Source of the DNA: Bordetella bronchialis
Lineage (GTDB): Bacteria; Pseudomonadota; Gammaproteobacteria; Burkholderiales; Burkholderiaceae_B
Direction: 5' to 3'
DNA: 64,000 nucleotides
Assembly (NCBI RefSeq): GCF_001676705.1
Contig: NZ_CP016170.1
Span: 1,426,001 to 1,490,000, forward strand
Part shown: piece after piece, positions 17,837 to 26,025 of the stretch
Layout of the letters: each line of letters starts with the position of its first letter
How positions within the stretch are numbered: the first letter of the stretch is position 1
Position numbers and translations under genes: made by a program
Notes under the pieces: generated by a model
Databases searched by the model: none
What the model was told of the DNA's origin: nothing
What the model saw: the letters and a program-made list of their open reading frames with translations, nothing else

Positions 17837-18391
17837 TCAGCGCAATAGGCGCGCCATGATCACCACGTCTTCGTGCAGGCCATCCAGATAGCGCGCCTTG
17901 CGCTTGAGCCCTTCCTCGACGAATCCGCAAGACCGGTAGAGGGCGCGTGCCGGCGCGTTGCCGGCATAGACCTCGAGTTCGATGCGGCTCAGTTCCTGGG
18001 CCGCGGCGGCATCCAGGGCCGCGCTCAGCAGCGCCTTGCCGACGCCGCGGCCGCGCCATGATGCATGCACGCCCATGCCCAGCACACCGGTGTGCGTGAA
18101 GCCCGGCTGGCTCAGGGGAACGATATCGCACCAGCCGATGACCTCGTCGCGCGCCACCGCGATGAAGTGGGGATGGCGCATGGCGATGTTGTGCATGACG
18201 AAGGCGCGCGTCTGTTCCGACGGCGGCGCCTCCAGGAAACTGAGGTGGCGCCGTTCACGGGCGACCGTGTCCAGCGCTCGCCGGTAGCCGGGAATATGGG
18301 CAGGCGTGATGCGCAGGATCCTGAAGTCGCCGGATGGCGCGGCCTCTATACGCGGCGGCCGTATGCGCAGGGGAAGCTGCATTCGTTTCAT
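17837..18391 (-). CDS. GNAT-family N-acetyltransferase
   Basis: 184 residues from an ATG at 18391; the longer open frame upstream is an arginine-rich artefact. The acetyl-CoA motif A is VHASWRGRGVGKALL near residue 120, followed by YAGNAPARALYRSCGFVEEG, both typical of the RimJ/RimL and phosphinothricin-acetyltransferase-like group. Acceptor substrate unknown. It stands between the lipoprotein and the IclR gene, all on the minus strand but well separated. Confidence 0.85.
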   Translation of the reverse strand: MKRMQLPLRIRPPRIEAAPSGDFRILRITPAHIPGYRRALDTVARERRHLSFLEAPPSEQTRAFVMHNIAMRHPHFIAVARDEVIGWCDIVPLSQPGFTHTGVLGMGVHASWRGRGVGKALLSAALDAAAAQELSRIELEVYAGNAPARALYRSCGFVEEGLKRKARYLDGLHEDVVIMARLLR

Positions 18392-18535
18392 GGTCGCTGT
18401 GTCCGGAACCCAGCAGGCATAGTACGCCGCGCGACGCCGTCGGCGCGGCCGCCGGCGCGTGATTTGCAAAGCGTTTCATGCGCGCGGCCTGCTCTTCATT
18501 CAACGCCGCTCGCGTATCTGCCGGACAGTCGTATC

Positions 18536-19321
18536 TCAGGACCAGCCCATGCGTTGCATCAGCAGCGCCGCGGCTTCGCGCAGCATGGGCAGCAGGGCCT
18601 GCTGCCTGGCGGCATCGAAGCGGAAGTCGGGGATGGTCAGCGTCAGGTTGCCGCGCACGTCGCCGCGGGCATCGAAGAACGGCATGGACAAGCCGTGGGC
18701 GCCGGGCGCGCGCTGCGAAAAGCTGGACGCCCAGCCGGCCCTGCGTATGGCGTGTAGCGATCGGCGTAGTTCGGCTTCGTCCATCGGACGGCCGTCCAAT
18801 GGCGAAGGCTCGGCGCGCGCGATCACCTGTTCGATTTCCTCGGGGCGCAGAAAGGCCAGCAGCGAACGTCCCGCCGAGCCCCAGCCCAGCGGTTCCAGGC
18901 GGTTGATCTCGATGCGGTAGCGCAGCGGATGCGCCGGCGATGCCGACAGGGAGAAGAACATCTTCAGGTCTTCCCGCGCGAGCACGGTCAGCAAGACGGT
19001 TTCGTCGGTGCGGTCGCGCAGGGCGCGCAGGATGGGATCGGCGACGTGGTGCAGAGGCAGTTGCGCGGCCAGGCGTCCCGCCAGCCGATAGAGCTCGATG
19101 CCGGGCACATATTGGCCTTCTTCGTCCTGCGTGACGAAGGCCAGCGGCTTGCAGAGGGCCAGCAGGCGATGCGTGGTGCCGCGCGGCAGGTTCAGGCTGC
19201 GCGACAGCTCGTTCAGCCCCCAGCGGTCTTTTTCCGCGAAGCGGCTCAGGATGCGCAGCACGCGGTTCACAGTGCCGGTATCGGCATCGCTGGCGCCGGC
19301 GGGCGGGGCGGATGGCTGCAT
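18536..19321 (-). CDS. IclR-family transcriptional regulator
   Basis: 261 residues from the ATG at 19321, which has GGAG nine bases upstream; an in-frame GTG at 19342 is the alternative. The N-terminal winged helix covers about residues 18-75 (VNRVLRILSRFAEKDRWGLNELSRSLNLP), the effector domain the rest (LGWGSAGRSLLAFL, GLSMPFFDARGDVRGNLTLTI). It is divergent from the PrpD-like gene at 19560, so it is the natural candidate to control the long + strand catabolic cluster. Confidence 0.9.
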   Translation of the reverse strand: MQPSAPPAGASDADTGTVNRVLRILSRFAEKDRWGLNELSRSLNLPRGTTHRLLALCKPLAFVTQDEEGQYVPGIELYRLAGRLAAQLPLHHVADPILRALRDRTDETVLLTVLAREDLKMFFSLSASPAHPLRYRIEINRLEPLGWGSAGRSLLAFLRPEEIEQVIARAEPSPLDGRPMDEAELRRSLHAIRRAGWASSFSQRAPGAHGLSMPFFDARGDVRGNLTLTIPDFRFDAARQQALLPMLREAAALLMQRMGWS

Positions 19322-19401
19322 GGAGCGGGTCTCCGGGAGCACAGGGGCGGGACGACGCGCCGGCCCTTGACAAGCGGCGACGCGTGCATTTATAGTCCAT
19401 T

Positions 19402-19418
19402 GAACGATACACTAGTTC
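19402..19418. promoter_or_regulatory. Possible IclR operator in the divergent gap
   Basis: GAAC-N9-GTTC lies in an AT-rich patch between the IclR gene and the PrpD-like gene. A TATAAA box on the minus strand just beside it could serve as the -10 of the regulator gene. Only half-sites of four bases, so weak evidence. Confidence 0.3.
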
Positions 19419-19559
19419 GGTGAGCGAAACAACCGAAGCGGAACGACTGCGGCGGAACAACCCGGACGGCAGGGGAATCGGATCGAGCGCGGCCAACACG
19501 CGCGACAGACCGCATCGGCGTGGCGCGCGGACCGATGCATGGCCACAGGAGACCAGCGC

Positions 19560-20957
19560 ATGCATGCAACCCACCCGGCGCAGGCCGGATCGCCACGCGC
19601 GACGGCCGGCCCAGCGGCCGCCGCGCCCACGCCCAGCGTCGCCGAACAATGGGCAGCCTTCCTCCACGACACCCGCTTTTCCGATCTGCCCGCGCCTACC
19701 GTTGCGCGCGCCAAGTCGCGGCTGCTGGATGCGCTGGCGACCGCGATGGCCGCGCGCGATCTGCCGGTACCGGCCGTCGCGCGCCGCTTCGTGCGGGCCA
19801 ACCGCGGTCCCGCCACGGTGATCGGCCACGCGGAACGCCTGCCTGCCGTGGACGCGGCCTTCGTCAACGCCACGCTGGTCAACGGCTGTACCCATGACGA
19901 CTTCCTGGCCAAGTCCCATCCGGGGGCGGTCACCATTCCGGCCGCCCTGGCCTCGGGCGAAGCGCACGGCGCGAGCGGCGCCGAGCTGCTGGCCGCCATC
20001 GTGCTGGGCTATGACATCGTGGCGCGCGCCTACCTGGGCGCGCCGGGCATGTTGCCCGCCTTTCGCGGGACCGGCGTGGCCGGTGCCATCGGCGCGGCCG
20101 CTGCCGCCGGCAGGATGCTGGCGCTGGATCGCCAGCGGATGGTCAACGCATTGGGGTGCGCGGCCATGTTCGCCTCGGGCTTTGGCGAAGGCTTCCGTTC
20201 CGGAACCATGGACGTCAAGCTGAACGTGGGCTGGGCGTCGCGGACCGGCGTGTCGGCGGCCGAGCTGGCCGCCGCGGGGGCCACGGCATCGCCCCTGGCT
20301 TTCGAAGGCGAATCCGGCTACTTCCGCGCCTTCGGGCGCACGGCGGATCATGCCGCCGACGCCACGCGCGACCTGGGCCGCCGCTTCATGATCGACGAGG
20401 TGGTCTACAAGGAACGCCCGGTGTGCATCTTCGTGCAGACGCCCGTGCATCTGGCCTTGACGCTGCGGGCGCGGCACGGTTTCGATCCCGCGCGCATCGA
20501 ACGCGTGACGATACGCGCGCCGTGGCTGACGCTGACCAATCCCGGCTACACCAATGTGGCGCCGTACCAGACGCCCTTGAAGGCTCGCATCAGCGTGCGC
20601 TTCACGGTGGCCGCCGCGCTGCTGGGCCGTCCGGTGGACGAATATGCCTGGTACGACAATACCGCGGACCCGGAGGTCCTGGCGCTGTCCGACCGTATCG
20701 ATCTGCTGGATCCCGCCCCGGACCAGGACGGCCGCGTGGACCTGGAAGTCCTGCATGCCGGCGCCTCGCATGGCATCTCCGGCCTGGAGATGGACAGCCT
20801 GACGCCGACCACCGACAAGATCGTCGCCAAGTTCCGCCGGCTGACGGAGCCGTGCATGCCGGCGGCGCGCGGCGCCGCGCTGCTGGACATGGTGATGGCG
20901 CTGGAGGACGTGCCGGATATCGGCGCGCTGACGGCGCTGCTGCGGCCCGCCGAATGA
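19560..20957 (+). CDS. MmgE/PrpD-family protein
   Basis: 465 residues. The ATG at 19560 follows AGGAGA by seven bases; an in-frame ATG at 19539 lacks a site. Family signatures: AEQWAAFLHDTRFSDLP at the start, NGCTHDDFLAKSHPGAVTIPAAL near 110, FASGFGEGFRSGTMDVKLNVGWASRTG near 205. In PrpD relatives this fold catalyses dehydration of 2-methylcitrate-type acids, but this paralogue is only about family-level recognisable. First gene of the cluster and followed by a Bug receptor, as in the 6.8-12.3 kb locus. Confidence 0.85.
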   Translation: MHATHPAQAGSPRATAGPAAAAPTPSVAEQWAAFLHDTRFSDLPAPTVARAKSRLLDALATAMAARDLPVPAVARRFVRANRGPATVIGHAERLPAVDAAFVNATLVNGCTHDDFLAKSHPGAVTIPAALASGEAHGASGAELLAAIVLGYDIVARAYLGAPGMLPAFRGTGVAGAIGAAAAAGRMLALDRQRMVNALGCAAMFASGFGEGFRSGTMDVKLNVGWASRTGVSAAELAAAGATASPLAFEGESGYFRAFGRTADHAADATRDLGRRFMIDEVVYKERPVCIFVQTPVHLALTLRARHGFDPARIERVTIRAPWLTLTNPGYTNVAPYQTPLKARISVRFTVAAALLGRPVDEYAWYDNTADPEVLALSDRIDLLDPAPDQDGRVDLEVLHAGASHGISGLEMDSLTPTTDKIVAKFRRLTEPCMPAARGAALLDMVMALEDVPDIGALTALLRPAE

Positions 20958-21007
20958 CCCATAGGGCCCCGCGTCCGGGGCCCATATAACTATCAGGAGA
21001 CCCACCC

Positions 21008-21970
21008 ATGAAATTGGCCAGCCTCATGGCGGCGGCCGTCGCGACGCTCGTCGTCGGCGCCCCCGCCCACGCCGCCTATCCGGACCGCCCCATACACGTC
21101 ATCGTGCCGTTCCCGCCCGGCGGTTCGACCGACGTGGTCACGCGCATCGTCGTGGCGAAGGCGCAGGAACTGCTCGGGCAGAACATCATCGTGGAAAACC
21201 GCGGCGGCGCGGGCAGCATCATCGGCTCGGACTACGTGGCCAAGGCCGCGCCGGACGGCTATACGCTGCTGGTGGGCCAGACGGCCTTCGCCGTGAACGC
21301 GTCGCTGCGCGAGAAGCTGCCGTACGACACGGTCAAGGACTTCACGCCCATCGCGCTGATGGCCGACCACCCCGGTGTCTTCCTGGCCCAGCACAGCAAG
21401 CCCTACGACACCTTCAAGGAGTTCATCGCCTATGCCAAGGCCAACCCGGGCAAGGTGGTGTATTCGTCCGCCGGCACGGGCAGCTGGCCGCACCTGTCCA
21501 TGACCATGCTGGCCAAGGATGCCGGCTTGCAGATGGTGCATGTGCCCTACCAGGGCACCGGTCCCGCCAAGGCCGACCTGATCGCCGGCCGCGTGGACGT
21601 CAAGATCGAGGCCTATGCGACCTCCATGGGCATGGTGAAGGAAGGGAAGCTGAAGGTACTGGCGGTGACCAGCGCGCAGCGCGACCCCATCCTGCCCGAT
21701 GTGCCGACCATCGCGGAGCTCGGCTACCCCGGTTATGAAACGTCCTACTGGATCGGCCTGCTCGGCCCGGCCGGGATGCCGCCCGATGTCACCGCCAAGC
21801 TGGAAAAGGTGTTCATCCAGGCGGTGAACGACCCGGGGGTCAAGCAGAAGCTGGAAGCCCAGACCATCCACCCGCATGCCCTGCCGGCGAAAGACCTGCA
21901 AGCCCTGATCCAGAAGGAGATCGACAAATGGGCCACGGTGATCAAGGACAGCAACATCGATAAGCAATAG
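21008..21970 (+). CDS. Bug (TctC-like) periplasmic solute receptor
   Basis: 320 residues; signal peptide ends near APAHAA (about residue 22). Bug signatures: YPDRPIHVIVPFPPGGSTDVVTR, VENRGGAGSIIGSDYVAKAAPDGYTLL, LPDVPTIAELGYPGYE. It probably binds the acid handled by this cluster. It starts behind AGGAGACCCACCC, 50 bases after the PrpD-like gene, with the hydrolase gene directly downstream. No TctAB genes accompany it. Confidence 0.9.
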   Translation: MKLASLMAAAVATLVVGAPAHAAYPDRPIHVIVPFPPGGSTDVVTRIVVAKAQELLGQNIIVENRGGAGSIIGSDYVAKAAPDGYTLLVGQTAFAVNASLREKLPYDTVKDFTPIALMADHPGVFLAQHSKPYDTFKEFIAYAKANPGKVVYSSAGTGSWPHLSMTMLAKDAGLQMVHVPYQGTGPAKADLIAGRVDVKIEAYATSMGMVKEGKLKVLAVTSAQRDPILPDVPTIAELGYPGYETSYWIGLLGPAGMPPDVTAKLEKVFIQAVNDPGVKQKLEAQTIHPHALPAKDLQALIQKEIDKWATVIKDSNIDKQ

Positions 21971-21984
21971 GGAAGGTGGCCCCC

Positions 21985-22887
21985 ATGCCGCAGCACAACG
22001 ATACGGCCGGCGCCGCGTCCGCCGGCAGCTTCAAGGACTACGCCGCCGGCCGGGCCGCCTCGGCCCGCGTGGCGGTGTCGCCCGGCGTCGAGCTCGCCTA
22101 CGTGGTGGACGACTACACCGATGGCTGGCGCGACGCGCCGTTGGCGATGTTATTGCATGGCGTGGCGGAGTCGGCCGAGGCCTACACCGGCTGGGTGCCG
22201 CGGCTGGCGCGGCGCTGCCGCGTGCTGCGCGTCGATCTGCGCGGGCATGGATTGTCATCGCCGGTCGACGAGCACGATGCATTGTCCATCGGCGCCATGG
22301 CGGACGATATCGACGCCCTGGCGCGGCGTATCGGCCGGCCGATCCACGTGGTGGGCGCCAAGCTGGGCGCGCAGATCGCGCTGGAGCTGGCGCAGCGCAA
22401 CGCGCCCTGGATGGCATCGATGACCCTGGCCGGCGTGCTGATCTCCCCTGGCGGAGCGCTGGGCAAATGGGTCGACGAATGGATAGGCCTGGTCGACGCA
22501 TCCGGCGTGGAAGGCTGGGCGCGCGCCACCATGCCTGGCCGCCTGGGGAGTGCCCTGCCGCCGGCGGCCATGGCGTGGTGGACCCGCTATATGGGCATGG
22601 CGCCCGCGGCCACGGTCAAGGCCTGCATACGCATGTTTCCCCGCCTGGCCGAGCCGGAACGGCTGGAAGCCATACGCTGCCCGACGCAGGTGATCGTCGC
22701 CGTCCAACCCGAAAAGCCCGGCGCCTACGATCAGCGCCAGCCGGTGGCGGAAGTACGCCGCTGGCAGACCCGCATTCCCGGATCGGAACTGGTGGAGTTG
22801 CAGGCCGATTCGTACCACATCGCCGCCACGCATCCCGACGCGTGCGCGGACATCGCCCTGGGTTTTATTGAAAGGATTTCATCATGA
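21985..22887 (+). CDS. Alpha/beta-hydrolase-fold protein lacking the nucleophile serine
   Basis: 300 residues from an ATG behind GGAAGG (GTG at 21976 is less likely). The fold is clear: oxyanion-hole motif LLHGVAESAEAY near 55, RVLRVDLRGHGLSSP near 80 and a C-terminal His in ADSYHIAATHPD. The nucleophile elbow, normally G-x-S-x-G, reads G-A-K-L-G with Lys126 at the serine position, so ordinary esterase chemistry is unlikely. It overlaps the next gene by four bases (ATGA), implying coupled function. It may be a non-hydrolytic member or a binding protein. Confidence 0.8.
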   Translation: MPQHNDTAGAASAGSFKDYAAGRAASARVAVSPGVELAYVVDDYTDGWRDAPLAMLLHGVAESAEAYTGWVPRLARRCRVLRVDLRGHGLSSPVDEHDALSIGAMADDIDALARRIGRPIHVVGAKLGAQIALELAQRNAPWMASMTLAGVLISPGGALGKWVDEWIGLVDASGVEGWARATMPGRLGSALPPAAMAWWTRYMGMAPAATVKACIRMFPRLAEPERLEAIRCPTQVIVAVQPEKPGAYDQRQPVAEVRRWQTRIPGSELVELQADSYHIAATHPDACADIALGFIERISS

Positions 22888-23624
22888 TGGGATGGCGCGG
22901 CCGCATCGGCTTTCTGGTTCCCCCGGGCAATCCGACCGTGGAGCCCGAGATGCAGCAATTGGTCCCCAAGGGGGTATCGCTGCATTTCACGCGCATGGTG
23001 GCCCACGGCTTGACCGGCGCCCATGCGGGCCAGGAAGACCGCAACCGCACGCAGATCGCGCACATACCCGAGAACGTCGAACTGCTGGCCATGGTCAGGC
23101 CCGGCGTGATCGTGATGGCGCACACCGCCACCAGCTATACGCTGGGCAGGCAGGGTGAAGCCGAACTGGCGGCGCGGATGGAACAACAGCACGGCATTCC
23201 CTTCGTCACCGCCTTCGGCAGCGTGCTGGCGGCGTTCAGGCACCTGGGCATCGAGCGGGTGGCCTATGCCACGCCCTACAACGAGCAGACCACGCTGCAG
23301 GGCAGGGCGCACCTGGAAGCGTGCGGCATGAAGGTCGTGGCGCACGGCATCCTTCCCAATGTGGTGAACATCTACGACGAAACGCCGGAGCGGGCCTACG
23401 CCCTGGGGCGGCAGGTGGATCACCCGGATGCGCAGGCCTTGTTCCTGAGCGGCGTGGGCATGCCTACCGTGGACGCCATCAATCTGCTGGAACGCGACCT
23501 GGGCAAGCCGGTGATTTCCAGCGCCACCGCGATGATGTGGAATGCGCTGCGGACCATAGGCGTGCGCGACACGGCCGCCGATGGCGGGCTGTTGCTGTCC
23601 GGCGTGTCCAGGGCGGCGGGCTGA
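22884..23624 (+). CDS. Arylmalonate decarboxylase/maleate isomerase-family protein without catalytic cysteines
   Basis: 246 residues with the Asp/Glu-racemase-type fold of the arylmalonate decarboxylase (AMDase)/maleate cis-trans isomerase group: GFLVPPGNPTVEPE, MAHTATSYTLG, YATPYNEQTTLQG and LGKPVISSATAMMWNALR. From recalled AMDase sequence, Cys188 (LSCGG) aligns with Gly190 here (LSGVGMPTVDA) and Gly74 with His80. The only cysteine is at 147, outside the active site. So it should not work by the usual cysteine chemistry. Translationally coupled to the hydrolase-like gene. Confidence 0.78.
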   Translation: MMGWRGRIGFLVPPGNPTVEPEMQQLVPKGVSLHFTRMVAHGLTGAHAGQEDRNRTQIAHIPENVELLAMVRPGVIVMAHTATSYTLGRQGEAELAARMEQQHGIPFVTAFGSVLAAFRHLGIERVAYATPYNEQTTLQGRAHLEACGMKVVAHGILPNVVNIYDETPERAYALGRQVDHPDAQALFLSGVGMPTVDAINLLERDLGKPVISSATAMMWNALRTIGVRDTAADGGLLLSGVSRAAG

Positions 23625-23688
23625 CGGCGGATTGCCGGGCCACGCGGCCGGCCGGTTCCCGCCATGCGTCGCGCAAAGCGGCGCGGGC

Positions 23689-23718
23689 TTGACAGGCGGT
23701 GGCGGCCCGGCTTAACAA
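23689..23718 (+). promoter_or_regulatory. Candidate sigma-70 promoter before the cyclodeaminase-like gene
   Basis: TTGACA (23689-23694) is followed after 18 bases by TAACAA (23713-23718). The -35 is perfect. Its transcript would begin about 20 bases before the terminator-like hairpin at 23745, leaving a short leader. Confidence 0.55.
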
Positions 23719-23744
23719 TCTGCCTGCTTTTCCGTGTTCCAGGC

Positions 23745-23780
23745 GGGCCGCCGCGTGCCGGCGGCCCGGGTTTTTCTTTC
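23745..23780 (+). terminator. Terminator-like hairpin in the leader of the cyclodeaminase-like gene
   Basis: GGGCCGCC pairs perfectly with GGCGGCCC around a seven-base loop, followed by GGG and TTTTTCTTTC. A ten-base copy of the downstream arm, GGCGGCCCGG, also occurs at 23701-23710 and could pair with GGGCCGCC instead, an antiterminator-like arrangement. It may simply end the upstream operon. Confidence 0.6.
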
Positions 23781-23810
23781 GGCGCGAGCCGCAGCAAACA
23801 GGATACCGGC

Positions 23811-24782
23811 ATGGTGCTCTACTTGAATGAATCCGACGTGCGTCAACTCCTGACCATGTCGCGCGCGGTGGAAGAAGTCGAACGCGCCTTCTCGGCGCAT
23901 GGCCGGGGCAAGGCGTTCGACGTGCCGCGGCGCCGGACCCGGCAGCCGGGCGGGCATCTGCACATCCTGCAGGCGGCCGCGCCGGAGATCGGCTATATCG
24001 GCTACAAGGCCTACTACAACCGGCCGGGCAAGCCGCTCAATACCCTGCTGCACATGATGAACCACGAGCAGGGCAATACCGAGGCCATCATCGAATCGGA
24101 TTGGCTGGGCCGCATCCGCACCGGCGCGGCCACCGGCGTCGCGGCACGCTATCTGGCGCGCCAGGATGCCCGCATCCTGGGCCTCTTCGGCTATGGCCGC
24201 CATGCCCGCACCCAGCTGGAAGCCGTGTGCACCGTGCGCGACATCGCCGAAGTAAAAGTGTTCGGCCGCAACCAGGACGCGGTGCGCGCGTTCTGCGACG
24301 AAATGTCCCAGCGCGTATCGGCCAAGGTGCGGCCCGCGCAGTCGCGCGAGGAAACCGTGCGCGGCTCGGACATCATCGTCACCATGACGCGTGCATCGGA
24401 GCCCCTCTTCGACGGCCGCTGGCTGGAGCCGGGGCAGTTCGTCGCCGCGACCGGGTCCAATGCCCTGGACCGCCGCGAAATCGACACCGAAACCGTGCGG
24501 CGCGCCGACATCATCGCCGTCGACTCGCGCGAAGTGGCGCAGGGCGAATGCGGGGATCTGCTGCCGGCCTTCGAGAACGGCCTGATTTATTGGGAAAACC
24601 TGGCGGACATGGGCGGGGTGGTCACCGGACGCTGGCCCGGCCGCACGGCCGACGCGCAGATCACGCTGTTCGAGTCCCATGGCATGGCGGTCCAGGATCT
24701 GTACGCGGGCGCGGCGATACTGGCGGCCGCGCGCGAACGCGGCATGGGCGTGCCGCTGCCCATGGGCCCCACGGGAGACTGA
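23811..24782 (+). CDS. Ornithine cyclodeaminase/mu-crystallin-family protein
   Basis: 323 residues from an ATG behind AGGATACCGGC. The family motif set is visible: GYIGYKAYYNRPGKPLNT near 60, ESDWLGRIRTGAATGVAARYL near 95, the NAD-binding GLFGYGRHARTQLEA near 125 and TGSNALDRREIDTE near 220. Members are ornithine cyclodeaminases, ketimine reductases, or alanine dehydrogenases, so an imine or amino acid step is likely. The next gene begins one base after the stop, so this pair is tightly coupled. Confidence 0.86.
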   Translation: MVLYLNESDVRQLLTMSRAVEEVERAFSAHGRGKAFDVPRRRTRQPGGHLHILQAAAPEIGYIGYKAYYNRPGKPLNTLLHMMNHEQGNTEAIIESDWLGRIRTGAATGVAARYLARQDARILGLFGYGRHARTQLEAVCTVRDIAEVKVFGRNQDAVRAFCDEMSQRVSAKVRPAQSREETVRGSDIIVTMTRASEPLFDGRWLEPGQFVAATGSNALDRREIDTETVRRADIIAVDSREVAQGECGDLLPAFENGLIYWENLADMGGVVTGRWPGRTADAQITLFESHGMAVQDLYAGAAILAAARERGMGVPLPMGPTGD

Positions 24783-24783
24783 A

Positions 24784-25905
24784 TTGCAGAAGATCGATTG
24801 CGCCGTCATCGGCGCGGGGGTGGTTGGCCTGTCCGTCGCGCGCCATCTGGCGCAGGCGGGGCGCGAAGTGGTCATCCTGGAGGCGGAGAACGCCATCGGC
24901 ACGCAGACGAGCTCGCGCAACTCCGAGGTCATCCATGCCGGCATTTCCTATCCGGCCAATTCGCTGAAGGCGCGGCTGTGCGTGGAAGGGCGCGACGCGA
25001 TGTACGCCTACTGCGCCGAACGCGGCATCGGCCACCGCCGCGTGGGCAAGCTTATCGTCGCCACCACCGAGGACGACATGGCGGGCCTGAAGAAGTACGT
25101 CGACCAGGGCAAGGCGGCCGGCGTGCACGACCTGCGCGCCGTGGACCAGGACGAACTGAAGCGCATGGAGCCGGAGGTGCGCGCCGTGGCGGCGGTGTAC
25201 TCGCCGTCCACCGGCATCGTCGACAGCCATGGCCTGATGCTGGCCTACCTGGGCGACGCGGAGAACGCCGGCGCGGTCCTGGCCCTGAACAGTCCGGTGC
25301 TGGGCGGCGAGGTCACGTCCGATGGCATCGTGTTGCGGGTGGGCGGCGACGAGCCCATGGAAGTCCTGTGCCGCGACGTGGTCAACGCCGCGGGACTGTA
25401 TGCGCAGAAAGTGGCGGGCAGCCTGGATGGCGTGCCCACGCCCGCGATACCGCCCATCCACTATGCCATCGGCCGGTACTACACCATGAGCGGCAAGTCG
25501 CCCTTCACGCACCTGGTCTACCCGGTGTCGCGGGTCTCCCACCTGCGCGTGCACGTCACCCTGGACCTGGGCGGGCAATGCAAGTTCGGTCCCGACCTGG
25601 AGTGGATAGACCGCGTGGACTACCGCTTCCAGGACGGCGCCGAGGCGGATTTCTACGAGGGCATCCGGCGGTACTACCCCGGGCTGGCCGACGGCGCGCT
25701 GCAGCCCGGCTACACCGGTATCCGGCCGCGGCTGGCCGGCCCGAACGACCCGCTCCATTCCGGCGCGGCCGATTTCGTGGTCCAGACCCCGGCCGTGCAC
25801 GGCGCCAAGGGGCTGGTCAACCTGTTCGGCATCGAGTCGCCCGGCCTGACCTCTTCCATCGCGCTGGGCCGCTATGTCGCGCAAAAGGTGGCCGGCGCGG
25901 ACTGA
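24784..25905 (+). CDS. FAD-dependent oxidoreductase (LhgO/DAO family)
   Basis: 373 residues. The start is a TTG one base after the preceding stop, with GGGAG upstream; no in-frame ATG fits the family N-terminus (CAVIGAGVVGLSVARHL). The SSRNSEVIHAGISYPANSLKA segment near 40-60 and the IRPRLAGP near 320 are typical of L-2-hydroxyglutarate oxidase-like enzymes. It probably oxidises a 2-hydroxyacid or amino acid, passing electrons to the respiratory chain or oxygen. Part of the 19.5-29.7 kb cluster. Confidence 0.86.
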   Translation: MQKIDCAVIGAGVVGLSVARHLAQAGREVVILEAENAIGTQTSSRNSEVIHAGISYPANSLKARLCVEGRDAMYAYCAERGIGHRRVGKLIVATTEDDMAGLKKYVDQGKAAGVHDLRAVDQDELKRMEPEVRAVAAVYSPSTGIVDSHGLMLAYLGDAENAGAVLALNSPVLGGEVTSDGIVLRVGGDEPMEVLCRDVVNAAGLYAQKVAGSLDGVPTPAIPPIHYAIGRYYTMSGKSPFTHLVYPVSRVSHLRVHVTLDLGGQCKFGPDLEWIDRVDYRFQDGAEADFYEGIRRYYPGLADGALQPGYTGIRPRLAGPNDPLHSGAADFVVQTPAVHGAKGLVNLFGIESPGLTSSIALGRYVAQKVAGAD

Positions 25906-26025
25906 TGCGTATCACGCATCAATGCCACGGATATTTGCGCTTTACTGAGTCCGCGCGCTTGCGCATCATGCTGGCCGTGCCGCCGGACCGGGCGGCGCTT
26001 CTGCTTTCACAGGGACGACACAGCC

